Shown here: positions 36,494 through 43,657 of the stretch, one piece after another
Layout: every line of letters starts with the position of its first letter
Numbering within the stretch: position 1 is the stretch's first letter
From: RYN-133 sp963708645
GTDB taxonomy: Bacteria; Actinomycetota; Actinomycetes; Mycobacteriales; Jatrophihabitantaceae
DNA length: 64,000 nt
Reading direction: 5' to 3'
Assembly: GCA_963708645.1 (NCBI GenBank)
Contig: CAVPTA010000008.1
Span: 124,001 to 188,000 of the forward strand
Translations under genes and position numbers: made by a program
The notes under the pieces: model-generated
Told to the model about the DNA's origin: nothing
Database searches by the model: none
Seen by the model: the letters and a program-made list of their open reading frames with translations, nothing else

Positions 36494-37854
36494 TGGTCAA
36501 GGAACTGGACGGCATTCCCACCGACGAAGCGACGGTGCGCAAGCTCGACCGCGCGCATGTCTTCCACTCGTGGTCGGCGCAGGGGCTCATCGATCCGCTG
36601 CCGATCGCGTCGGCGCAGGGGTCGTACTTCACCGACTACGACGGCAAGCGGTATCTCGACTTCTCCTCGCAGCTGGTGAACGTCAACATCGGGTACCAGC
36701 ACCCGAAGCTGATCGCGGCGATCCAGGAGTACGCCGCGCAGATGACCACGATCCAGCCGGCGTTCGCCAACGACGCGCGCAGTGAGGCGGCGCGGCTGAT
36801 CTGCGAACTCGCGCCGGGCGATCTGAACCGCGTCTTCTTCACCAACGGCGGCGCCGAGGCGACCGAGAACGCCATGCGCATGGCGAAGCTGCACACCGGC
36901 CGGCACAAGATCATGGCCGCGTATCGCAGCTACCACGGCGCGACCGCCGGCGCGATCACGATGACCGGTGATCCGCGGCGCTGGGGCGCCGAGCCGGCGA
37001 TGCCCGGTGTCGTGCACTACTGGGGCCCGTACCCGTACCGCTCCGCGTTCCACTCGAGCACGCCCGAGGAAGAGACCGAGCGCGCCCTGCAGCATCTGCG
37101 TGACCTGATCATGGTCGAGGGCGCGCAGACGATCGCCGCGATCATCCTCGAGACCGTCGTCGGGACGAACGGCATCCTCGTGCCGCCGCCGGGCTATCTC
37201 GCCGGCGTCCGTGCGATCTGCGACGAGCACGGCATCGTGATGATCGCCGACGAGGTGATGGCGGGGTTCGGCCGCTGCGGTGAGTGGTTCGCGATCCAGC
37301 ACTGGGACGTGACGCCAGACCTGATCACGTTCGCGAAGGGTGTCAACAGCGGCTACATCCCGCTCGGCGGTGTGCTGATCAACGACGCGATCGCGGCGAC
37401 CTTCGACCAGCGCGTCTACCCCGGCGGGCTCACCTATTCGGGCCATCCGCTTGCGTGCGCTTCGGCCGTCGCATCGATCAACATCTTCAAGGACGAACAG
37501 ATCATCGAGAATGCCCGGCGCCTGGGCACCGACGTGATCGGTCCCGAGCTGGCCAAGATCGCCGACCGGCACCCGTCCGTCGGCGAGGTGCGCGGGCTGG
37601 GTGTGTTCTGGGCGGTCGAACTCGTCCGCTCGAAGGACACCCGCGAACCGCTCGTCCCGTACAACGCTTCGGGCAAGGACGCCGCGCCGATGAACGAGTT
37701 CGCTGCCGCCTGCAAGCAGCGCGGCATGTGGCCGATGACCCACTTCAACCGCACGCACGTCGTCCCGCCGTGCACCGCGACCGAACAAGAGGTCCGCGAG
37801 GGCCTCGCGGTCCTCGACGAGGCGCTCGAGGTGGCCGACCAGTACGCGTCCTGA
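36493..37854 (+). CDS. Class III (omega-amino acid) aminotransferase
   Basis: 453 residues. PLP enzyme with TNGGAEATENAMRMAK (phosphate cup), YRSYHGATAGA, IIADEVMAGFGRCGEWF-type MIADEVMAGFGRCGEWFA (Asp contacting the PLP nitrogen), and the Schiff-base Lys282 in LITFAKGVNSGY. The combination with MmsA suggests it produces malonate semialdehyde or a related semialdehyde from beta-alanine, or acts on another omega-amine (inference). The substrate cannot be assigned from sequence alone. Starts in TGATG with the mmsA stop. Confidence 0.92.
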   Translation: MVKELDGIPTDEATVRKLDRAHVFHSWSAQGLIDPLPIASAQGSYFTDYDGKRYLDFSSQLVNVNIGYQHPKLIAAIQEYAAQMTTIQPAFANDARSEAARLICELAPGDLNRVFFTNGGAEATENAMRMAKLHTGRHKIMAAYRSYHGATAGAITMTGDPRRWGAEPAMPGVVHYWGPYPYRSAFHSSTPEEETERALQHLRDLIMVEGAQTIAAIILETVVGTNGILVPPPGYLAGVRAICDEHGIVMIADEVMAGFGRCGEWFAIQHWDVTPDLITFAKGVNSGYIPLGGVLINDAIAATFDQRVYPGGLTYSGHPLACASAVASINIFKDEQIIENARRLGTDVIGPELAKIADRHPSVGEVRGLGVFWAVELVRSKDTREPLVPYNASGKDAAPMNEFAAACKQRGMWPMTHFNRTHVVPPCTATEQEVREGLAVLDEALEVADQYAS

Positions 37855-37858
37855 TCGA

Positions 37859-38206
37859 TCAGTGCAGGTGGTCGGCGGCCCAGGTCCCGAGCTGATCGAG
37901 GATCGGCACCAGGGCCGTGCCGGCGGCGGTGAGCTCATAACTGACCCCGGGCGGACGGGTGTCGGTGACGGTCCGCTCGACCAACCCGGCAGTAGTCAGT
38001 TCACCCAGCCGGTCGGACAGCATCGAGTCGGTGATCGAGCCGATCGCCCGCCGGATCTCGGCGAATCCGGCCGGTCCGGAGCGCAGAGCGCCCAGGATGA
38101 TGCCGTTCCACCGCTTGCCCAGCAGGCCGAAGGCCACCGTGAGGGCAGCGTCGCACGTCGGCACGGAATGCGCCTGCGCGTGCTCGACCTCACTCACCTC
38201 CGCCAT
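37859..38206 (-). CDS. HxlR family transcriptional regulator
   Basis: 115 residues of the HxlR winged helix. CDAALTVAFGLLGKRWNGIILGALRSGPAGFAEIRRAI begins the domain with the conserved Cys near the N-terminus, then ITDSMLSDRLGELTTAGLVERTV and YELTAAGTALVPIL. The Cys could sense thiol-reactive or quinone stress, as in YodB/HypR-type members (inference). I chose the ATG at 38206; a TTG 11 codons upstream is possible. Divergent from the azoreductase gene, with two inverted repeats between them. Confidence 0.88.
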   Translation of the reverse strand: MAEVSEVEHAQAHSVPTCDAALTVAFGLLGKRWNGIILGALRSGPAGFAEIRRAIGSITDSMLSDRLGELTTAGLVERTVTDTRPPGVSYELTAAGTALVPILDQLGTWAADHLH

Positions 38207-38251
38207 GGGAATCACCCTATCTGAGCTTGCGTTCTCCAAGTCACTAGTGTT

Positions 38252-38268
38252 TTGCTAGTTCATAGCAA
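38252..38268. promoter_or_regulatory. Inverted repeat 1 between HxlR and azoreductase genes
   Basis: TTGCTA-GTTCA-TAGCAA: perfect 6-bp arms with a 5-nt centre, unusually AT-rich for this DNA. Located between the divergent genes, it is a candidate HxlR operator. CACTAGTG lies just to its left. Confidence 0.55.
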
Positions 38269-38277
38269 CACCCTGGC

Positions 38278-38296
38278 AACACGTTTCCTACGTGTT
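38278..38296. promoter_or_regulatory. Inverted repeat 2 between HxlR and azoreductase genes
   Basis: AACACGT-TTCCT-ACGTGTT: perfect 7-bp arms with a 5-nt centre, ending 19 nt before the azoreductase ATG. It would overlap promoter or early transcribed sequence, a suitable position for repression of the azoreductase. Confidence 0.55.
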
Positions 38297-38315
38297 ACTA
38301 CAACTTGGAGGACCC

Positions 38316-38966
38316 ATGTCCCTGTTCCGCCTCGACGCAAGCATCCGCACCGAGGGCTCGCACAGCCGCGAGATCGCCGACATCGTCGAGCGCGAGTGGC
38401 TGGCCGACAACCCCGGCGACACCATCGTGCGCCGCCACCTCGGCACCGAGCCGGTGCCCGCGACGGCCTGGGCCGCCGCAGTCGGTGCCGCCATGACACC
38501 CGAAGACCAGCGCAGCACCGAGCAGCTCGACGCCGTCGCCCTGGCCAGGGCCGAGGTCGACCGCATGGTCGACGCCGATGCCCTGCTGTTCGCCGTCCCG
38601 CTCTACAACTTCGGCGTCTCGCAGCACTTCAAGACCTGGGTCGATCTGGTGATCACCGACCCGCGCATGGCCGCCGGTACGACCCCGGCCATCGCCGGCA
38701 AGCCCGCCGTGCTCGCCACCGTACGAGGCGGCAGCTACTCCGAGGGCACCCCGCGCGAAGGCTGGGATCACGCCACGGGCTGGATGCGCCGCATCCTCGA
38801 GGACGTCTGGCAGCTCGACCTGCGCGTCGTCGAGCGCGAGTTCACCCTGGTCGGCGTGAACCCGGCCCTCGACCAGTTCAAGGACGTGGCCGATCAGCTC
38901 GCCGAGCAGGCTCGCGAACTCGCGCGCCACCACGGTCGCGAGCTCGCCGGCCGCAGCGCCGCCTGA
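38316..38966 (+). CDS. FMN-dependent NADH-azoreductase / NAD(P)H oxidoreductase
   Basis: Flavodoxin-fold reductase of 216 residues. FRLDASIRTEGSHSREI binds FMN phosphate; LLFAVPLYNFGVSQHFKTWVDL and VLATVRGGSYSEG are AzoR signatures. Members reduce quinones or azo compounds by two electrons, usually in electrophile defence. A strong GGAGG lies 5 nt before the ATG. Divergent from an HxlR regulator with operator-like repeats between, which supports inducible detoxification. Confidence 0.9.
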   Translation: MSLFRLDASIRTEGSHSREIADIVEREWLADNPGDTIVRRHLGTEPVPATAWAAAVGAAMTPEDQRSTEQLDAVALARAEVDRMVDADALLFAVPLYNFGVSQHFKTWVDLVITDPRMAAGTTPAIAGKPAVLATVRGGSYSEGTPREGWDHATGWMRRILEDVWQLDLRVVEREFTLVGVNPALDQFKDVADQLAEQARELARHHGRELAGRSAA

Positions 38967-38980
38967 TCACCCCACCCGTC

Positions 38981-39050
38981 CGACAGTGGTCAGTTCGAGC
39001 CGCAGTGGTCAGTTGTAACTGACCACTGCGGCCGAAACTGACCACTGTCG
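38981..39050. repeat. 70-bp nested palindrome between convergent genes
   Basis: Two hairpin layers share the word AGTGGTCAGTT. The inner stem is perfect: 15 bp, 39000-39014 against 39017-39031. The outer arms 38981-38997 and 39033-39050 pair with a single extra base. The whole can form a stem of over 30 bp. It lies between the azoreductase and protease stop codons, where it could terminate both transcripts. A related palindrome is at 54404-54473. Confidence 0.9.
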
Positions 39051-39061
39051 AGGTGCCGGGC

Positions 39062-39838
39062 TCAGCAGCCGTCGCCGCCCGGCGCCGGTGCCACATCACC
39101 CGGGCCACTCTGCGTCGCCCGCCACCACAGATCGTCGATCGCGGACGTGAACGGCGCCGAGTAGGACGTGTATTCGAAGCAGCCACCTTGATGCCAGCCG
39201 CCGATCAGGCCGTCGACGTAACCGTGATTGAGCCAGGGGCTGCCACTGCTGCCCCCGACGAAACCGTGGCAGTTGAACGCGGGGTAGCCGTTCGCGTAAT
39301 AGACCGACGTCGTGCACTCGACCGGATCGTCGTTGATGCCGTTGTTGTAGGCCATATCGGTGATCTTCCAGCCACTGCCCGGCGCCAGGCCGAGGCTGTT
39401 CGCGCCGGTGATGTCCTGGATGCCGAGCAGGTTGCCGTGTCGCCACTGTCGGCGGATGCGCAGGAATGCGTAGTCGTAGTGCGGGTTCTGCCCGTCGAGC
39501 CATTGCGACGGCAGGTAGGCCGACATCACCGTCCAGACCCCGTAGGGCGTCTTGCCGCGGTCGTAGCCGGGCGCGAACAGCCAGCCGTTCGGATCGCCGT
39601 CGAGGCAGTGCGCCGCGGTGATCAGCAGGTTGTGGCCAGGGCTCGCGACGACGCTGGCCGTGCACGTGTGCCGGCTGCTCGTTCCGTTGCGGAACAGCGC
39701 GCCGACCGTCGGATTGCCGCTGAACGAGGTGGCGGTCGGCGTCCCCGGCGGCGCCGAGGCGACCGCCGAGCCCGCGCCGAACGCGCACAGTAGAAGAACA
39801 GCAAAAACACAAGTGATCACCCGTCGCACGGGTAACAC
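39062..39838 (-). CDS. Secreted trypsin-like serine protease
   Basis: 258 residues. A clear signal peptide (about residues 1-28, ending near SAVASA) precedes a chymotrypsin-fold domain. The triad is visible: His in LITAAHCLDG, Asp in HYDYAFLRI, Ser in GFVGGSSGSPWLN. NCHGFVGGSSG and Cys pairs suggest disulfides outside the cell. The GTG start has AAGGAA about 6 nt upstream. Codon 2 is TTA, rare in such GC-rich DNA; starting at codon 4 (GTG) would avoid it but has no ribosome site. Divergent from imuA'; convergent with the azoreductase across the palindrome. Confidence 0.9.
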   Translation of the reverse strand: MLPVRRVITCVFAVLLLCAFGAGSAVASAPPGTPTATSFSGNPTVGALFRNGTSSRHTCTASVVASPGHNLLITAAHCLDGDPNGWLFAPGYDRGKTPYGVWTVMSAYLPSQWLDGQNPHYDYAFLRIRRQWRHGNLLGIQDITGANSLGLAPGSGWKITDMAYNNGINDDPVECTTSVYYANGYPAFNCHGFVGGSSGSPWLNHGYVDGLIGGWHQGGCFEYTSYSAPFTSAIDDLWWRATQSGPGDVAPAPGGDGC

Positions 39839-39887
39839 TGTTCCTTATCGAAGTGCTGCACGGTAGTCCGTTGGCCGATTGACTTGT

Positions 39888-39903
39888 TCGAACGCGCGTT
39901 CGA
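39888..39903. promoter_or_regulatory. SOS box (LexA site) upstream of imuA'
   Basis: TCGAACGCGCGTTCGA matches the actinobacterial LexA consensus TCGAAC-N4-GTTCGA exactly. It lies 10 nt before the imuA' ATG. This argues for DNA-damage induction of imuA'. Confidence 0.9.
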
Positions 39904-39913
39904 CAATGGACGG

Positions 39914-40597
39914 ATGCTCGACGTGGCGATCCGTAAGGCCGACGGCACCACGGCCGTCGATCTCGGACGGCGCGCCGCTCCCCCGCTTCCGGTGCATCCG
40001 GCGCTGGCCGAGGTGTTGCCGAGCGGGCTGAGGCGGGGCAGCACGGTTGCGGTCAGCGGGTCGATCTCGCTGCTGCTCGCCACCCTCGGCGCCGCCTCGG
40101 CGGGCGGTGCGTGGTGCGCGCTGGTGGGCTTTCCCCGCATCAGCGCCGAGGCGGCGGCCGAATACGGCATCGACCTGTCCCGGCTGGCGATCATCCCTAC
40201 GCCGGGCACGTCGTGGACGACCGCGGTCGGCGCCCTGCTCGACGCGCTCGATGTCGTCGCCGCCCGACCGCCGCGGCTGGTGCCGGGCGACGTGCGCCGC
40301 CTGGCCGCGCGGGCCCGCACCCGGGAAGCGGTGCTCATGCCCTTCGTCGATCGCCGCAGCGGCGAGTGGCCCGGGGCCGACGTGCGGCTGCGGGCCGATG
40401 CCGGGCAGTGGTCGGGTATCGGCGAGGGCACCGGACGGCTGCGTTCGCGCCGGGTCGAGGTGCACGCCGACGGCCGCGGTCAGGCCGCCCGACCGCGCTC
40501 GGTGACCTTGTGGCTCCCGGGCGACGGCGGCGGCGTCGCCCCCGCCGCACCCGCGATCACCGCTCCCGTGGCACCGGTGATCGAACTGGCCGGTTGA
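39914..40597 (+). CDS. imuA': ImuA'-like mutasome accessory protein
   Basis: 227 residues, RecA-like but lacking a functional Walker A. PVHPALAEVLPSGLRRGSTVAVSGSISLLLATLGAASAGGAWCALVGFPRISAEAAAEYG-type sequence is the hallmark of ImuA' proteins of mycobacteria and relatives. The C-terminal WPGADVRLRADAGQWSGIG and GRLRSRRVEV also fit. ImuA' acts with ImuB and DnaE2 in error-prone lesion bypass. The N-terminus is shorter than usual; the ATG at 39914 was chosen because the SOS box ends at 39903. imuB lies separately at 52341, also with an SOS box; dnaE2 is not in the window. Confidence 0.85.
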   Translation: MLDVAIRKADGTTAVDLGRRAAPPLPVHPALAEVLPSGLRRGSTVAVSGSISLLLATLGAASAGGAWCALVGFPRISAEAAAEYGIDLSRLAIIPTPGTSWTTAVGALLDALDVVAARPPRLVPGDVRRLAARARTREAVLMPFVDRRSGEWPGADVRLRADAGQWSGIGEGTGRLRSRRVEVHADGRGQAARPRSVTLWLPGDGGGVAPAAPAITAPVAPVIELAG

Positions 40598-40646
40598 CCC
40601 GTTTGAAGGGGGTGCGATCAACCTCCGCGTCTGCCACTATTCCGAC

Positions 40647-41054
40647 GTGATCTTCGCCGACGGCACCCTCGCCCTGGTGATGCTGGGCCTGTGGATCTTC
40701 TGCATCATCGACGTCATCACCACCCCGGACCCGCGCAACCTGCCGAAGCTCGCCTGGCTGTTCATCGTGATCATCCTGTCCGACATCGGCTCGATCGCCT
40801 GGCTGGTCGCGGGACGCAACTGGGGACCGCGCGCGAGCACCTACCGCAGCGCCACCGTGGCCGGCACCGCCTACCCCGAATACGACCGGCCGGGACGGGC
40901 CGTGCCAACCAACCCCGACGACGACGATGCCTTCCTTAGGCAGGTGCGCGAGCGGGCAGATGCACAGCGACGCGAATACCAGGAACGGCGAAAGCGTGAA
41001 CTGCAAGAAGAGCAGGACCGCCTGCGCAAGCGGCCCGAGACCGATCAGACCTGA
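40647..41054 (+). CDS. PLDc_N domain small membrane protein
   Basis: 135 residues from a GTG. Two membrane helices (about residues 5-21 and 34-53) separated by ITTPDPRNLPKLAWLF, and VAGRNWGP after the second helix, match the phospholipase D-nuclease N-terminal (PLDc_N) family. A cytoplasmic, highly charged tail rich in Arg, Glu and Gln (residues 90-135) probably forms a coiled helix. No catalytic HKD motif is present, so it is not itself a phospholipase. Ends 10 nt within the convergent YciI-like gene. Confidence 0.8.
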   Translation: MIFADGTLALVMLGLWIFCIIDVITTPDPRNLPKLAWLFIVIILSDIGSIAWLVAGRNWGPRASTYRSATVAGTAYPEYDRPGRAVPTNPDDDDAFLRQVRERADAQRREYQERRKRELQEEQDRLRKRPETDQT

Positions 41055-41350
41055 TCGCGCCCGCGCAGCAGCGAGATCTTGAACGGACGTAGCTCGCCGC
41101 GGGCGTAGCCATCCGACACGCACGGATCTTCGGCGACGAACTGCTGCGCCGCGGCCTCGTCCGGCGCCTCGAACACGCACACGCCGGTGTTCACCGGACC
41201 CAGCGTCGGCCCGACGAGCACGACAGATCCCTCGGCGAACATGCGCTGCAGGCGGGCGAAATGCGTCCCCCAGACCTGCTGTTCCTCCGCTGTCATCGTC
41301 TCGGCGAAGTTGTCACGCGGTGCATGCAGGAAGTAGATCCATTCGGCCAC
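41045..41350 (-). CDS. YciI-like protein
   Basis: 101 residues of the YCII/ferredoxin-like fold. IYFLHAPRDNFAETMTAEEQQVWGTHFARLQRMF and VCVFEAPDEAAAQQFVAEDPCVSDGYARGELRPF are typical YciI segments, with the conserved His and Asp of the presumed active site. Starts at a GTG 4 nt after the ECF42 stop, so it is the third gene of the DGPF-ECF42 operon. Biochemical role unknown. Confidence 0.85.
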   Translation of the reverse strand: MAEWIYFLHAPRDNFAETMTAEEQQVWGTHFARLQRMFAEGSVVLVGPTLGPVNTGVCVFEAPDEAAAQQFVAEDPCVSDGYARGELRPFKISLLRGRDQV

Positions 41351-41354
41351 ACGA

Positions 41355-42590
41355 TCAGCCTGCCAGCTCGGCCGCCCGGGCGAGCAGCAGCGAGCGTTCG
41401 GACTCGTTGGCGGTCAAGGACGCGGCTCGTTCGAACTCGACCCGCGCCTGTTCATCGCGGCCGAGCTTGGCGAGCAGGTCGCCGCGCACGCTCGACAGCA
41501 AGTAGTAGCCGCGCAGCGCAGGGACGTCGACGAGCGTGTCGACGATCGCCAGCCCTGCCAATGGTCCGTCGGCCATCGCTACCGCCACCGCACGGTTCAA
41601 CTCGACGACCGGCGAGCGCGTGAGGTCGACCAACTCTCCGTACAGGCGGGCGATCTCGACCCAGTCGGTGTTCTCGGCGCGCGGCGCCCGGGCGTGACAG
41701 GCCGCGATCCGCGCCTGCAACAGATAAGGCCCCGGCTCGGCGCCGGCCCGGTCGAGGTAGTCGAGCGCATGCGTGATGAGCAGACGGTCCCAACGGCCGC
41801 GGTCCTGCTCGAGCAACGTCACCGGTTGCCCGGCCGTGTCGACACGGGCGCGCAACCGCGACGCCTGGATCTCCATCAGCGCGGCCAGGCCGAGCACCTC
41901 GGCGCCGGGCACCAGCCCGACGAGCATCCGTCCCAACCGCATGGCCTCGGCGCACAGCTCGGGACGGGTCCAGGCCACCCCGGCCGTGGCCGAATAGCCC
42001 TCGTTGAACAGCAGATACACCGTCTCGAGCACCGACGGCAGCCGTGCGGTCAACTCGTCCCCGACCGGCACGTCGAACGGGACGCCGGCGGCCGACAACG
42101 CCTTTTTCGCGCGGGTGATCCGTGCAGCCATCGCCGTGGTCTGCACGACGTAAGCGCGCGCGATCTCTTCGGTGGTCAGACCGGCGACCATGCGCAGGGT
42201 GAGCGCCACCCGGGCTTCTGGCGTGAGCACCGGGTGACATGCGGCGAACATCAGGCGCAGCACATCGTCGGTGACGTGCAGCTCCAGTTCCAGCTCGGCA
42301 ACGGGGTCGATTCCCGTCGGCAGGTCGCGTCCCATCGCGTCCAGCTTGTGTTCCAGCGTCACCTGACGGCGTACCTGATCGATCGCGCGTCGCTTGGCGA
42401 CGGTCATGAGCCAGGCGCCCGGGTTGTCCGGGACGCCTGACTTCGGCCACTGTTCCAGCGCGGCGACCAACGCGTCCTGCGCGAGATCCTCGGCCCGTCC
42501 CAGATCGTGGACGGTGCGGGCGAGGGCCCCGATCAGTCGCGCCGACTCGATGCGCCACACGGCCTCGACGGTGCGGGTCGCTGCAGGCAC
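41355..42590 (-). CDS. ECF42 family RNA polymerase sigma factor
   Basis: 411 residues, far longer than standard ECF factors. Region 2 is at about 15-75 (LARTVHDLGRAEDLAQDALVAALEQWP) and region 4 at about 110-165 (LTPEARVALTLRMVAGLTTEEIARAYVVQTTAMAARI). A long C-terminal TPR-like/DUF6596 region begins at SVLETVYLLFNEGYSATAG, with RLYGELVDLTRSPVVELNRAVAVAMADGP near residue 320. This is the ECF42 architecture, where the C-terminal domain is thought to control activity. It lies immediately after a DGPF gene, the standard ECF42 partner, and before a YciI gene. No anti-sigma factor. Confidence 0.93.
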   Translation of the reverse strand: MPAATRTVEAVWRIESARLIGALARTVHDLGRAEDLAQDALVAALEQWPKSGVPDNPGAWLMTVAKRRAIDQVRRQVTLEHKLDAMGRDLPTGIDPVAELELELHVTDDVLRLMFAACHPVLTPEARVALTLRMVAGLTTEEIARAYVVQTTAMAARITRAKKALSAAGVPFDVPVGDELTARLPSVLETVYLLFNEGYSATAGVAWTRPELCAEAMRLGRMLVGLVPGAEVLGLAALMEIQASRLRARVDTAGQPVTLLEQDRGRWDRLLITHALDYLDRAGAEPGPYLLQARIAACHARAPRAENTDWVEIARLYGELVDLTRSPVVELNRAVAVAMADGPLAGLAIVDTLVDVPALRGYYLLSSVRGDLLAKLGRDEQARVEFERAASLTANESERSLLLARAAELAG

Positions 42591-42605
42591 GCTGCCGGTG
42601 ATCGC

Positions 42606-43022
42606 TCAGCCCTGTCCGGTCTGGTCGCGCAGGCGCTGCTCGTGCTCTTGCAGTTCGGGCGTGAACGCCTCACCGAAGTCCTCCGGGGTGTGGAACGGCC
42701 GGATCTCGACCTCGGCGCCGCCACTGAACGGGGCGCGCTTGAGCCATTCGACCGCCTCGTCCATCGAGGCGACCTCCCAGATCCAGTAGCCCGCGACCAG
42801 TTCCTTCGTCTCGGTGAAGGGGCCGTCGAGCACCGTCTTGGCGTCGGCGTCGAAGCGAACCCGCTTGCCGTGCGAGCTGTCGCGCAGCCCGTCGCCGGCC
42901 AGCATGACGCCCGCCTTGACGAGCTCGTCGTTGAAGGCGCCCATCCTCGTGAGGTCCTCGGTCGTCGGCATGACGCCGCGCTCGCTCTCCTCGTTGGCCT
43001 TGACCAGAACCATGACTCGCAT
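42606..43022 (-). CDS. DGPF-domain (YCII-related) protein, ECF42 partner
   Basis: 138 residues. VMVLVKANEESERGVMP at the start and DGPFTETKELVAGYWIWEVASMDEAVEWLKRAPF contain the DGPF motif that names the family; these proteins are the conserved partners of ECF42 sigma factors. The first gene of a three-gene operon, 15 nt ahead of the sigma gene. An ECF42-like promoter lies 49 nt upstream. Molecular function unknown. Confidence 0.92.
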   Translation of the reverse strand: MRVMVLVKANEESERGVMPTTEDLTRMGAFNDELVKAGVMLAGDGLRDSSHGKRVRFDADAKTVLDGPFTETKELVAGYWIWEVASMDEAVEWLKRAPFSGGAEVEIRPFHTPEDFGEAFTPELQEHEQRLRDQTGQG

Positions 43023-43071
43023 CGCGTGCTCCCTGTCTCAGGTCGGGCGCTGCGCCCGGACTCGTACGTGC

Positions 43072-43098
43072 GTCGAACCAGGTGGCGCAGATTCGACA
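43072..43098 (-). promoter_or_regulatory. Probable ECF42-type promoter of the DGPF-sigma operon
   Basis: On the minus strand TGTCGA (43093-43098) is followed after 17 nt by CGAC (43072-43075). These match the -35 TGTCGA and -10 CGA(A/C) elements reported for ECF42 sigma factors. It lies 50 nt upstream of the DGPF gene, which precedes the ECF42 gene. Confidence 0.65.
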
Positions 43099-43132
43099 AG
43101 CTACCTCGAAGACCTTTTCGGTGTGCTCATTT

Positions 43133-43250
43133 CTCGCTCCGCAAGCGTCGCTCGGCACATCTACTCGCTCCGCAAGCGTCGCTCGGTGATCGTTTCTCGC
43201 TCCGCAAGCGTCGCTCGGTGATCATTTCTCGCTCCGCAAGCGTCGCTCGG
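43133..43250. repeat. Four-copy tandem repeat array, ~32-bp period
   Basis: A 23-bp unit containing TCGCTCCGCAAGCGTCGCTC is repeated exactly at 43133, 43164, 43196 and 43228. Copies are separated by 8-9 nt, and copies 3 and 4 also share TGATC(G/A)TTT before the unit. The last copy lies inside the 3' end of the DUF3052 gene and supplies its final codons. The 20-mer core recurs once at 27893-27912. Confidence 0.95.
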
Positions 43251-43620
43251 TCCGCCACACGACCTTCAGCCCGGACCAGTCGTCGTCGATTGCCGCGACC
43301 TTGACGTCGACCAGGCCGAGCGGCAGGACCGCCTCACGAATGCGGTTGTCGGTCACATCGCTGACGTGCCCGGCGGCCTTGCGTGGCCACGCGATCCACA
43401 CCGCACCCGCCGGAAAGATCCGCTCGCCCCACGCTGCGGGGTCGAGTTCGGCCACACTGCCGATGAAGGCGATGAGGACGTCGACCGCGCCGTCGGCGAC
43501 ATGTTCGACGTCAGGCGGATCGACGAGCGACCAGCCCTGCGGAGCGTTCTCGATGCTGACGCGCGTCCCGGGTTTGAGACCCAGCTTGCGGGCCTGCGGC
43601 GTAGCCGAGTAGCCGACCAT
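43222..43620 (-). CDS. DUF3052 family protein
   Basis: 132 residues. MVGYSATPQARKLGLKPGTRVSIENAP-type start, FIGSVAELDPAAWGERIFPAGAVWIAWPRKAAGH in the middle and VDVKVAAIDDDWSGLKVVWR at the end are the DUF3052 pattern found across actinobacteria. No known activity. The last 9 residues (ERRLRSEK and stop) are encoded by the fourth copy of the tandem repeat, so the array has become coding sequence here. The ATG at 43620 starts the conserved domain. Confidence 0.85.
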   Translation of the reverse strand: MVGYSATPQARKLGLKPGTRVSIENAPQGWSLVDPPDVEHVADGAVDVLIAFIGSVAELDPAAWGERIFPAGAVWIAWPRKAAGHVSDVTDNRIREAVLPLGLVDVKVAAIDDDWSGLKVVWRTERRLRSEK

Positions 43621-43657
43621 GCCGCGAGCATGCCAGCTCACGCGTAGCGTGCGTCGC

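Noticed and set aside
40647..41054. Phospholipase D activity
   Set aside because: Only the membrane PLDc_N segment is present; no HKD motif.
43133..43250. Regular repeats suggesting a CRISPR array
   Set aside because: Spacers are only 8-9 nt and not unique, copies are four, no cas genes are nearby, and one copy is protein-coding.
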